In this document: positions 7,831 to 14,992 of the stretch, piece by piece
Numbering within the stretch: the first letter of the stretch is position 1
Layout: each line of letters begins with the position of its first letter
NCBI GenBank assembly: GCA_040879985.1
Contig: JBBDJH010000004.1
Span: forward strand, 1-64,000
Length of the DNA: 64,000 nt
Origin: VRUE01 sp040879985
GTDB taxonomy: Bacteria > Actinomycetota > Thermoleophilia > Solirubrobacterales > 70-9
Direction of reading: 5' to 3'
Position numbers and translations under genes: made by a program
The notes under the pieces: generated by a model
What the model was told of the DNA's origin: nothing
Seen by the model: only the letters and a program-made list of their open reading frames with translations
Database searches by the model: none

Positions 7831-8601
7831 ATGGGAAGCGCGCTGGAAGTCCCACCCGACTGGTACCGCTCGGGCTTTCCGCCGATCACGGCGGCGATGC
7901 CGTGGGCGGACCGCACCGAGGCCGAAGTCGACCGGGCGATCATGATGCTGCGCCCCGAGGGCGGCGAGCGGGTGCTCGACCTCGCCTGCGGGATCGGCCG
8001 CCACTCGCTGGAGCTGCGCCGGCGCGGCTTCGAGGTCGTCGGCGTCGACATCTCCGCCGAGCTGCTCGAGATGGCCGAGCGCGAGGCAGCCGCGCACTCG
8101 CTCGAGGTCGCCTTCATGCAGGCCGACCTGCGTGAGCTCGAGCTCGCCGACGAGTTCGACCTGGTGCTCAGCCTCAACGACGGCGCCGTCGGCTACTTCG
8201 AGACCGACGAGGAGAACCGCCGCACCTTCGAGGTGATCGCGCGGGCGCTGCGCGCCGGCGGCGGCCACCTGATGCAGCTGCCCAACGTCCTGCACGCGGA
8301 ACGCAACCTGCCGAAGAAATCGTGGCTGGTCGGCGAGTCGACGCTGGAACTCAGCGACCACCACTGGAACACCGAGCAGCGCTACATCGAAGGTTCGACC
8401 GTGCCGATCCGGTTCGGCGAGGTCTTCGAGCGCTACGAGGAGATCCCCTTCCGCCAGCGCCTCTACACCGTCGAGGAGCTGATCGAGATCTACGACTCGG
8501 TCGGCATGCGGCTCGCCAACACCTTCGCCGGCAGCGGCAAGGCCCGCAAGCCGAAGCCCAACCAGTTCGAGATCTTCGTCGAGGGCCGCGCTACTTCTTG
8601 A
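7831..8601 (+). CDS. SAM-dependent methyltransferase, copy 2
   Basis: A 256-residue class I methyltransferase, paralogous to 4826-5599. It shares the N-terminal PDWYRSG block, motif I VLDLACGIGRHSLEL, GFEVVGVDIS, DEFDLVLSLNDGAVGYF, LMQLPNVLHAERNLP and the C-terminal FRQRLYTVEELIEIYDSVG. The substrate is unknown. TTG at 7828 directly precedes the ATG used. The 3' end overlaps by 11 nt the convergent XRE gene at 8591. It lies 28 nt after rpoD and could receive read-through from it. Confidence 0.8.
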   Translation: MGSALEVPPDWYRSGFPPITAAMPWADRTEAEVDRAIMMLRPEGGERVLDLACGIGRHSLELRRRGFEVVGVDISAELLEMAEREAAAHSLEVAFMQADLRELELADEFDLVLSLNDGAVGYFETDEENRRTFEVIARALRAGGGHLMQLPNVLHAERNLPKKSWLVGESTLELSDHHWNTEQRYIEGSTVPIRFGEVFERYEEIPFRQRLYTVEELIEIYDSVGMRLANTFAGSGKARKPKPNQFEIFVEGRATS

Positions 8602-8839
8602 ACTTGAAGCGCTGCGCCTTTTCGTCCCAGCGCATCCCCTCGCAAAGGCTTTGCGGGGTGACGGTCAGGGCGTCGGCCAGCTTGATGATCGTGCCCAGGC
8701 GGGGCTCGCGGCCGCCGCGCTCCAACAGCGAGATCTCGGTGCGGTGCAGGTCACAGCGATCGCCCAGCTCCTGCTGGGTGACTTGCTTCAGCTTTCTTGC
8801 TTTGACCAGGTTGACGGCGAAGCGCTCGCGCGGGGTCAA
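8591..8839 (-). CDS. XRE-family helix-turn-helix regulator, copy 2
   Basis: An 82-residue Cro/CI-type HTH protein with TQQELGDRCDLHRTEISLLE as the DNA-reading unit and REPRLGTIIKLADALTV as the closing helices. It is clearly a paralogue of 4487-4762. The start is TTG at 8839. Unlike copy 1 it converges on its neighbouring methyltransferase and overlaps its end by 11 nt, so transcripts from the two would be antisense at the 3' ends. Confidence 0.85.
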   Translation of the reverse strand: MTPRERFAVNLVKARKLKQVTQQELGDRCDLHRTEISLLERGGREPRLGTIIKLADALTVTPQSLCEGMRWDEKAQRFKFKK

Positions 8840-8989
8840 GGTTCTCTTCCTCCCATCGTGGGGCGTTGTCTCACAGACGCGAATCTAAGGCACAGAGGCA
8901 GTTTGCACAAGGAACTCCCGCCGGATTTGCGTTTCGATGCGCCCTGTCTCGGCTAAGGATTCCGGCGCCGGCGGCCGATAAAGGCCGCG

Positions 8990-10096
8990 ATGTTCGAGAT
9001 CGACTCAGCCCTGCGCACGCTCGTCGAGCGGGGCGGCTCCGACCTCCACGTCAAGGTGGCGGCGCCGCCGACGATCCGCCTCAACGGCGAGCTGACGCCG
9101 CTCGAGGGGCACGGGCCGCTGAGCAGCGAGGACACCGAAAAGGCCTTTCACGACATCGCCGAGGTCCGCTCGCTGACCGAGTTCGAGGAGGAGGGCGAGG
9201 CCGACTTCTCCTACGCCGTCCCCGGCCTCTCGCGCTTCCGCGTCAACACCTTCAAGCAGCGCGGCTCGACCTCGATCGTCTGCCGCGCGATCCCCTTCGA
9301 GATCCGCTCGGTCGAGCAGCTCGGCCTGCCCGAGGTCGTCACCAATCTGGCCGAGGAGCAGCGCGGGATCGTCCTCGTCACCGGCACCACCGGCTCGGGC
9401 AAGTCGACGACCCTGGCGGCGATGATCGACCACATCAACCGCACCCGCACGCACCACATCGTCACCCTCGAGGACCCGATCGAGTACCTGCACGAAGACA
9501 AAGGCTCGATCGTCAACCAGCGCGAGGTCGGCTCCGACACGAAGAGCTTCGCGCGCGCGATGCGCCGCGTCCTGCGCCAGGACCCCGACGTGATCCTGAT
9601 CGGTGAGATGCGCGACGAGGAGACCGTCCGCACCGCCCTCTCGGCGGCCGAGACCGGCCACCTCGTGCTCTCCACCGTGCACACGCTCGACGCGACCGAG
9701 ACGATCAACCGGATCATCGACTTCTTCCCGCCCCACCTCCAGCACCAGGCCCGCGTGATGCTCTCCTCGACCCTGCGCGGCGCGATCGCCCAGCGGCTCG
9801 TCCCCGACCTCAGCGGCGAAGGCCGCGTGCCGGCCTCCGAGGTGATGGTGGTGACCGGCCGCGTCCAGGACCTGATCCTCAACCCCGAGGAGACCGGCAA
9901 AATCTCCGAGGTGATCGCGGAAGGCGAGTACTACGGGATGCGCACCTTCGACCAGTCGCTGCTCGGCTACGTGATGGAGGGCAAGGTCGCAGAGCAGGTC
10001 GCGCTCGACTACGCCTCCAGCCCGCACGACTTCAAGCTGATGCTCGCCGCCGGCGGCCAGCGGGCCAGCGGCCTCGAGCAGCTCGAGAGCGCCTGA
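8990..10096 (+). CDS. pilT: PilT-like secretion/retraction ATPase
   Basis: A 368-residue hexameric GspE/PilT-type ATPase. The N-terminal domain begins RTLVERGGSDLHVKVAAPP, a PilT hallmark. Walker A is GTTGSGKST, the Asp box and Walker B lie around VTLEDPIEYLH and DPDVILIGEMRDEET, and the His box is HLVLSTVHTLDA. In type IV pilus systems it powers pilus retraction; no other pilus gene is in the window, so its partners are elsewhere. An unusual hairpin, GCGGCC-GATAAA-GGCCGC (8971-8988), ends one base before the ATG with no clear ribosome-binding site, so the mRNA 5' end may be structured or leaderless. Confidence 0.85.
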   Translation: MFEIDSALRTLVERGGSDLHVKVAAPPTIRLNGELTPLEGHGPLSSEDTEKAFHDIAEVRSLTEFEEEGEADFSYAVPGLSRFRVNTFKQRGSTSIVCRAIPFEIRSVEQLGLPEVVTNLAEEQRGIVLVTGTTGSGKSTTLAAMIDHINRTRTHHIVTLEDPIEYLHEDKGSIVNQREVGSDTKSFARAMRRVLRQDPDVILIGEMRDEETVRTALSAAETGHLVLSTVHTLDATETINRIIDFFPPHLQHQARVMLSSTLRGAIAQRLVPDLSGEGRVPASEVMVVTGRVQDLILNPEETGKISEVIAEGEYYGMRTFDQSLLGYVMEGKVAEQVALDYASSPHDFKLMLAAGGQRASGLEQLESA

Positions 10097-10097
10097 A

Positions 10098-10434
10098 TCA
10101 GTCCTCGCGGCCGGGGTCCTGGCCGCTCTCGCCCTCGTCGAGCTCCTCGTCGCCCTGTTCGAGCGCGGTCGCGGAGACCGAGCCGGTCAAGCCGGGGTGG
10201 TAGTGGGTCTGGAACTTCTCCAGCGCCCGGTCGCGGCGATCCTCGTCGACCGGCACCTCGTCGGAGATCCGCACCCAGTCGGCGCCCTCGTAGTCCTCGA
10301 GGTTGAAGACCTCCTGGTCGAGCGAGGTCGAATCGTCGACCACCCACGAGCACCTCGGTCTGCGGGTTGAAGTAGGTCCCGGGCTGGTTGAGCAGCTCCT
10401 CCACCTCATAGAGGTTGTCCTTGTCGGCAGCCAT
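10098..10434 (-). pseudogene. Small acidic protein with a one-base frameshift
   Basis: The N-terminus starts at ATG 10434 (MAADKDNLYEVEELLNQPG), a good small-protein start. After TEVLV the frame goes out of register: the sensible continuation VVDDSTSLDQEVFNLEDYEG and the acidic tail lie in the next frame, which stops at 10098. Removing one base from the CCC run at 10343-10345 on the given strand joins the two into one acidic protein of about 110 residues. This is either a real frameshift or a sequencing error in a short homopolymer. The function is unknown. Confidence 0.6.
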
Positions 10435-10503
10435 CTCCTTCGATCCTACAAATCGGCGGGCCGCGGCTCCGGCCCGACCCTCATCCGCTACGCTTTGCGC
10501 TGG

Positions 10504-10519
10504 TTGACTGACCAGTCAA
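10504..10519. promoter_or_regulatory. Perfect 16-bp inverted repeat upstream of the acyl-CoA dehydrogenase (TetR-type operator)
   Basis: TTGACTG-AC-CAGTCAA, two 7-bp arms around a 2-bp centre, 38 nt before the start codon. The same architecture recurs at 50897-50912. The size and symmetry fit a TetR-family dimer site. Confidence 0.7.
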
Positions 10520-10556
10520 TCGGCCCACTCCCACCCGAAAAAAGGAGCTTCGAGCA

Positions 10557-11786
10557 GTGGTTGACTTCACCCTGACCGACGAGCAGAAGGATCTGCAAGA
10601 GCTGGCGCACAACTTCGCGGAGAAAGAGATCCGCAAGGTCGCCTGGGAGCACGACAAAGAGGGCACCTGGCCGCAGGAGATCATCGACAAGGCCTGGGAG
10701 GTCGGGTTGATGAACACCCACATCCCCGAGGAGTACGGCGGGCCCGGCCTCGACTACCTCTCCGGCTGCCTGATCGAGGAGGAGATGGGCTGGGGCTGCA
10801 GCGGCATCGGCACCTCGCTGATGGCCAACGGCCTGGCCTCGGCGCCGATCGCGCTGGGCGGCTCCGAGGAGACCAAGAAGAAGTACCTCGGCATGCTCTG
10901 CGAGGGGCCGAAGCTCGCCTCCTTCTGCCTGACCGAGCCGGACGCCGGCTCCGACGTCTCCGGGATGAAGACCCGCGCTGTCAAGAAGGGCGACAAGTAC
11001 GTGATCAGCGGCTCCAAGTGCTTCATCACCAACGGCAGCTACGCCGACTACTTCACGGTCTACGCGAAGACCGATCCCGAGGCGGGCCACCGCGGGATCA
11101 GCGCCTTCGTCGTCGACGCCGACCTGCCCGGGGTCAGCGTCGACAAGAAGGAGGACAAGATGGGCCAGCGGGCCTCGAACACCGCGACCATCTCCTTCGA
11201 CGAAGTCGAGATCCCGGCCGAGAACCTGCTCGGCGAGGAGAACAAGGGCTTCAAGCTGGCGATGATGACGCTCGACCGCACCCGCCCGGGCGTCTCGGCG
11301 ATGGCCGTCGGCATCGGCCGCGCCGCGTTCGAGTTCGCGGCCGAGTACTCGAAGGAAAGGGTTCAGTTCGGCGTGCCGATCGCGATGCACCAGGCGATCC
11401 AGTTCATGATCGCCGACATGGCGACCAAGGTCGACGCCGGCCGCCTGCTGGTCTGGAACTCCGCCGTCCTGCTCGACCAGGGCAAACGCAACACGCTGGT
11501 CTCCTCCGAGGCGAAGCGCTTCGCCGCCGACTCGGCGATGGAGATCACCGTCGATGCCGTGCAGGTCTACGGCGGCTACGGCTTCATCAAGGAGTACCCG
11601 GTCGAGAAACTGATGCGCGACGCGAAGATCATGCAGCTCTACGAGGGGACCAGCCAGATCCAGCGCCTCGTGATCGCCAAAGAGGTGCTGCTGCCGCGCA
11701 ACATCGACGAGACCACCCCCGAGGCGGCGGCGAAAGCCAAAGCCGCCGAGGGCAGCCAGTCCGAGCAGGCCGCGGCGACCGTCTAG
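10557..11786 (+). CDS. Acyl-CoA dehydrogenase
   Basis: A 409-residue FAD enzyme that introduces the alpha-beta double bond into an acyl-CoA and passes electrons to ETF. The N-terminal helical domain opens FTLTDEQKDLQELAHNFA. The FAD/substrate signatures are CLTEPDAGSDVSGMKT and KCFITNGSYADYF. The C-terminal domain has MHQAIQFMIADMATKV and QLYEGTSQIQRLVIAKE, where the Glu before GTSQIQ is the expected catalytic base. The start is GTG at 10557 with AAAGGAG (10541-10547) at good spacing. A perfect inverted repeat upstream suggests control by a TetR-type repressor that may sense acyl-CoA. Chain-length specificity cannot be read from the sequence. Confidence 0.92.
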   Translation: MVDFTLTDEQKDLQELAHNFAEKEIRKVAWEHDKEGTWPQEIIDKAWEVGLMNTHIPEEYGGPGLDYLSGCLIEEEMGWGCSGIGTSLMANGLASAPIALGGSEETKKKYLGMLCEGPKLASFCLTEPDAGSDVSGMKTRAVKKGDKYVISGSKCFITNGSYADYFTVYAKTDPEAGHRGISAFVVDADLPGVSVDKKEDKMGQRASNTATISFDEVEIPAENLLGEENKGFKLAMMTLDRTRPGVSAMAVGIGRAAFEFAAEYSKERVQFGVPIAMHQAIQFMIADMATKVDAGRLLVWNSAVLLDQGKRNTLVSSEAKRFAADSAMEITVDAVQVYGGYGFIKEYPVEKLMRDAKIMQLYEGTSQIQRLVIAKEVLLPRNIDETTPEAAAKAKAAEGSQSEQAAATV

Positions 11787-11787
11787 G

Positions 11788-12546
11788 GTGTCGGCGATGG
11801 AGGCTGCTCAACCAACCGGTCGCCAACCCGCGAAGCGGATCGGCGTCGGCGATGTCATCAGCGAGACCTTCTCGATCTACGGCCAGCACTTTCTCGCCCT
11901 GATCGGCAGCGCGCTCGCCGTCTTCGTCGTCGTCGGCCTCGTCGCCGGCATCCTGCAGGGCGTTGGCGGGCTGCTGCTCGGCCTGCTCGCCGCGGCGCTG
12001 CGCCTGGCCGGCCACGCCCTCTACACCGGCTTCGTCGTCAAGCTCGTCCAGGACGTCCGCGACGGGCGCCGCGACCAGAGCGTCGGCGACCTCTTCTCGG
12101 CGGCGACGCCGTTCATCCTCGCCCTGATCGGCTTCGGCATCCTCTTCGGCCTCGCCGTCACCATTGGCTTCGTCTTCCTGATCGTCCCCGGCCTGATCCT
12201 GCTCACCTTCTGGTCGGTCGGCGCACCGGCGATCGTGGTCGAGGGCATCGGGCCGATCGACGCCTTCGGGCGCAGCTGGCGGCTCGTCCGCGGCAATGCC
12301 TGGGCGGTCTTCGGCACGCTCGTCGTCGTGCTGCTGATCGTGATCGGAATCGGGATCGTGCTGGCGGCGATCGCGACCCCGATCGGCGACGGCGAAGCCG
12401 CGACCTGGATCGCGGCGATCGTCTCGACCACGCTCACCGCGCCGATCTTCTCGATCGCGGTCACCGTCCTCTACTACGAGCTGGCCGGCGACGTCTCGAT
12501 CCCAGGGCCGCCGGCGGCGAGCGAACCGCCTCTCCCACCGGCCTAG
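11788..12546 (+). CDS. Polytopic membrane protein (glycerophosphodiester phosphodiesterase membrane-domain-like)
   Basis: A 252-residue integral membrane protein with about six hydrophobic segments and the repeated cytoplasmic phrase IGVGDVISETFSIYGQHF near the N-terminus. FWSVGAPAIVVEGIGPIDAF and GRSWRLVRGNAWAVFGTL are typical of a family of uncharacterised actinobacterial membrane proteins. It starts with GTG at 11788 (ATG at 11797 is an alternative), two bases after the acyl-CoA dehydrogenase stop, so they are probably co-transcribed. It ends next to the convergent typA stop. The function is unknown. Confidence 0.65.
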   Translation: MSAMEAAQPTGRQPAKRIGVGDVISETFSIYGQHFLALIGSALAVFVVVGLVAGILQGVGGLLLGLLAAALRLAGHALYTGFVVKLVQDVRDGRRDQSVGDLFSAATPFILALIGFGILFGLAVTIGFVFLIVPGLILLTFWSVGAPAIVVEGIGPIDAFGRSWRLVRGNAWAVFGTLVVVLLIVIGIGIVLAAIATPIGDGEAATWIAAIVSTTLTAPIFSIAVTVLYYELAGDVSIPGPPAASEPPLPPA

Positions 12547-14376
12547 TCAGGCGCGGGCGGCCTGGCGGGCCGCCTTCTGGCGCTTGTTCTTGTCGAGCTC
12601 GACCTTGCGCAGGCGGACCGACTCGGGCGTCACTTCGACGCACTCGTCATCGCGCAGAAACTCCAGCGCCGCTTCCAGGGAGAGGCGCCTTGGGGGCTCG
12701 AGGCGGACGAGGATGTCGGCGCTGGCGGCGCGCACGTTGGTCTGGTGCTTCTCCTTGATCGCGTTGACGTCGAGGTCGTCCGAGCGGGCGTTCTCGCCGA
12801 CGATCATCCCTTCGTAGACCTCCTCGCCGGGGCCGACGAAGAGGGTGCCGCGGTCCTGCAGGTTCATCAGCGCGTGGCTGGCGCTGGAGCCGCGCCGGTC
12901 GGCGACCAGGGAACCGGTCGGGCGGGTGCGCAGCTCGCCGGCCCAGGGCTCCCAGCGGTCGAAGACGTGGTGCATGATCCCCGAGCCGCGGGTCTCGGTG
13001 AGGAACTCGGTGCGCAGGCCGATCAGTCCGCGGGCGGGGACGAGGTAGTCCATCCGCACCCAGCCGGTCGAGTGGTTGACCATCTGGTCGAGCCGGCCCT
13101 TGCGCCCGGCGAGCAGCTGGGTGATCGCGCCGACGTGGCCCTCGGGCGCGTCGATCGCCAGCCGTTCGACCGGCTCGTGGAGCTTGCCGTCGATCTCGCG
13201 GGTGATCACGCGCGGCTGCCCGGCGGTCAGCTCGAAGCCCTCGCGGCGCATCATCTCGAGCAGCACGACGAGCTGCAGCTCGCCGCGTCCCTGCACCTCC
13301 CAGGCGTCCGGCCGCTCGGTGTCGGTGACGCGGATCGAGACGTTGCCGACCAGCTCGGCGTCGAGCCGGTCGCGGACCTGGCGCGCGGTCAGCTTCTTGC
13401 CCTCGGTCCCGGCCAGCGGCGAGGTGTTGATCCCGAGCACGATCGAGAGCGAGGGCTCGTCGACGGCGAGCACCGGCAGCGGCCGCGGGTCGTCGGGGTC
13501 GGCGAGGGTCTCGCCGATCGTCACCTCGGGCAGCCCGGCGACGGCGATGATCTCCCCCGGCCCGGCCTCGGCGGCGTCGACGCGCTGCAGGCCCTCGGTC
13601 ACGTAGAGCTCGCTGAGCGTCGCCCGGGCGACGCTGCCGTCGGCCCTGCACCAGGCGATCTGCTGGCCGTTGCGGACCGTGCCGTTGCGGACCCGGCAGA
13701 GCGCCAGGCGGCCGACGTAGGGGTCCGCGTCGAGGTTGGTGACGAGCGCTTGGAAGGGGTGCTCGGGGTCGTGCTCGGGTGCCGGGATGCGCGCCAGCAT
13801 CAGGTCCATCAGCGGCGCCAGGTCGGTCCCTTCGGCGCCTTCTTCGAGCGCCGCCCAGCCGGCTTTGGCGTTGGTGAAGACGATCGGGAAGTCGATCTGC
13901 TCGGAATCGGCGTCGAGCTCGATGAAGAGTTCGTAGACCTCGTCGACGACTTCGGCGATGCGGGCGTCGGGGCGGTCGACCTTGTTGACGACGAGGATCA
14001 CCGGCAGCTTCGCCTCCAGCGCCTTGCGCAGGACGAAGCGGGTCTGCGGCAGCGGCCCCTCGGATGCGTCGACGAGGAGCAGCACGCCGTCGACCATCGT
14101 CAGGCCACGCTCGACCTCGCCGCCGAAGTCGGCGTGGCCGGGGGTGTCGATGATGTTGAGCTTGACGCCCTGGTAGTCGACGGTCGTGTTCTTGGCGAGG
14201 ATCGTGATCCCCTTCTCGCGCTCCAGGTCCATCGAGTCCATCACCCGCTCGGCGACATCCTGGCCCTTGCGGAAGGTACCGCTCTGCCAGAGCATCGCGT
14301 CGACCAGCGTCGTCTTGCCATGGTCGACATGGGCAATGATCGCGATGTTCCGGATGTCGTCTCGGGTAGTGGTCAT
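12547..14376 (-). CDS. typA: Ribosome-associated translational GTPase TypA/BipA
   Basis: A 609-residue GTPase of the EF-G-like class, which binds the ribosome and supports assembly and stress adaptation. The G1 motif is AHVDHGKTT, the switch-II region is DTPGHADFGGEVERG, and the specificity motif is VVNKVDRPDAR. Domain II, the EF-G-like domains (GRGELQLVVLLEMMRREGF) and the TypA-specific C-terminal domain (RSDDLDVNAIKEKHQTNVR) are all present. Length is normal. The stop is adjacent to the convergent membrane-protein gene. Confidence 0.95.
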   Translation of the reverse strand: MTTTRDDIRNIAIIAHVDHGKTTLVDAMLWQSGTFRKGQDVAERVMDSMDLEREKGITILAKNTTVDYQGVKLNIIDTPGHADFGGEVERGLTMVDGVLLLVDASEGPLPQTRFVLRKALEAKLPVILVVNKVDRPDARIAEVVDEVYELFIELDADSEQIDFPIVFTNAKAGWAALEEGAEGTDLAPLMDLMLARIPAPEHDPEHPFQALVTNLDADPYVGRLALCRVRNGTVRNGQQIAWCRADGSVARATLSELYVTEGLQRVDAAEAGPGEIIAVAGLPEVTIGETLADPDDPRPLPVLAVDEPSLSIVLGINTSPLAGTEGKKLTARQVRDRLDAELVGNVSIRVTDTERPDAWEVQGRGELQLVVLLEMMRREGFELTAGQPRVITREIDGKLHEPVERLAIDAPEGHVGAITQLLAGRKGRLDQMVNHSTGWVRMDYLVPARGLIGLRTEFLTETRGSGIMHHVFDRWEPWAGELRTRPTGSLVADRRGSSASHALMNLQDRGTLFVGPGEEVYEGMIVGENARSDDLDVNAIKEKHQTNVRAASADILVRLEPPRRLSLEAALEFLRDDECVEVTPESVRLRKVELDKNKRQKAARQAARA

Positions 14377-14393
14377 TTGGCGGGGCGAAGCAT

Positions 14394-14424
14394 AAAAAGA
14401 GGCCCGCCGCGAGGCGGGCCTCTT
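14394..14424 (-). terminator. Intrinsic terminator of the cold-shock gene
   Basis: AAGAGGCCCGCC (14397-14408) pairs with GGCGGGCCTCTT (14413-14424) around a GCGA loop. On the minus strand the stem is followed by a T run (complement of 14394-14398). It lies 22 nt beyond the cold-shock gene stop and before typA. Confidence 0.8.
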
Positions 14425-14446
14425 TGCAGCTGAGAGCGGTTCGCGA

Positions 14447-14653
14447 CTAAGCGGTCGGCTGAACGCTCGCGGCGGCCGGGCCCTTGGGGCCTTCTTCGGA
14501 CTCGTAGCTCACTTTGGAACCCTCGGTCAGGGACTTGAAGCCCTCACCCAGGATCGCGCTGTGATGAACGAAGACGTCCTTCGAGCCGTCATCGGGCGTG
14601 ATGAACCCGTAGCCCTTGTCGTCGCTGAACCACTTGACAGTTCCAGTTGGCAT
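14447..14653 (-). CDS. cspA: Cold-shock protein
   Basis: A 68-residue single cold-shock domain. It has both nucleic-acid-binding signatures, KGYGFITPDDG (RNP1) and DVFVHHSAI (RNP2), and the opening GTVKWFSDDKGYGF. It binds single-stranded RNA and DNA as an mRNA chaperone. A good ribosome-binding site (GGAGG on the minus strand, 14661-14665) lies 7 nt from the ATG. A hairpin with 7-bp arms, CATGTGC/GCACATG (14670-14676 and 14687-14693), lies just upstream in the leader and could affect translation. Confidence 0.93.
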   Translation of the reverse strand: MPTGTVKWFSDDKGYGFITPDDGSKDVFVHHSAILGEGFKSLTEGSKVSYESEEGPKGPAAASVQPTA

Positions 14654-14891
14654 TCAATTGCCTCCACTTCATGTGCTGCGAACGCGGCACATGCGGTGAA
14701 GCAACGACACGCGAGCGCTAGACACGACTTTTGCCGGATCTACCGGCCTATCGCGGGCCACCGTAGCAGGATCGACGCCCCCGGTGCCTTAACCCGGGTC
14801 CACCGATCTCGTCGGTTTGCGCCACCGCCCTCGAGCGCCTGCGCCCGTTGCCGCACCGACCCGGCCAGGCCCGCCAGCCCCGATCGCGGCC

Positions 14892-14940
14892 CTTCCGGTG
14901 TGCTTTATGTGCCCCAGAGACACATAAAGCACACCGGAAG
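14892..14940. repeat. Family E palindrome, copy 1
   Basis: Two perfect 20-bp arms (14892-14911 and 14921-14940) around a 9-nt loop, in the 336-nt space between cspA and the subtilase. The inner 47 nt align without gaps to 52515-52561. The rest of the space (14654-14989) shows no gene. Confidence 0.85.
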
Positions 14941-14992
14941 CCGCAATTGGGGGTTGAAGAACCGCGATGAGCGGTCGATACCTTAGGAAGTG

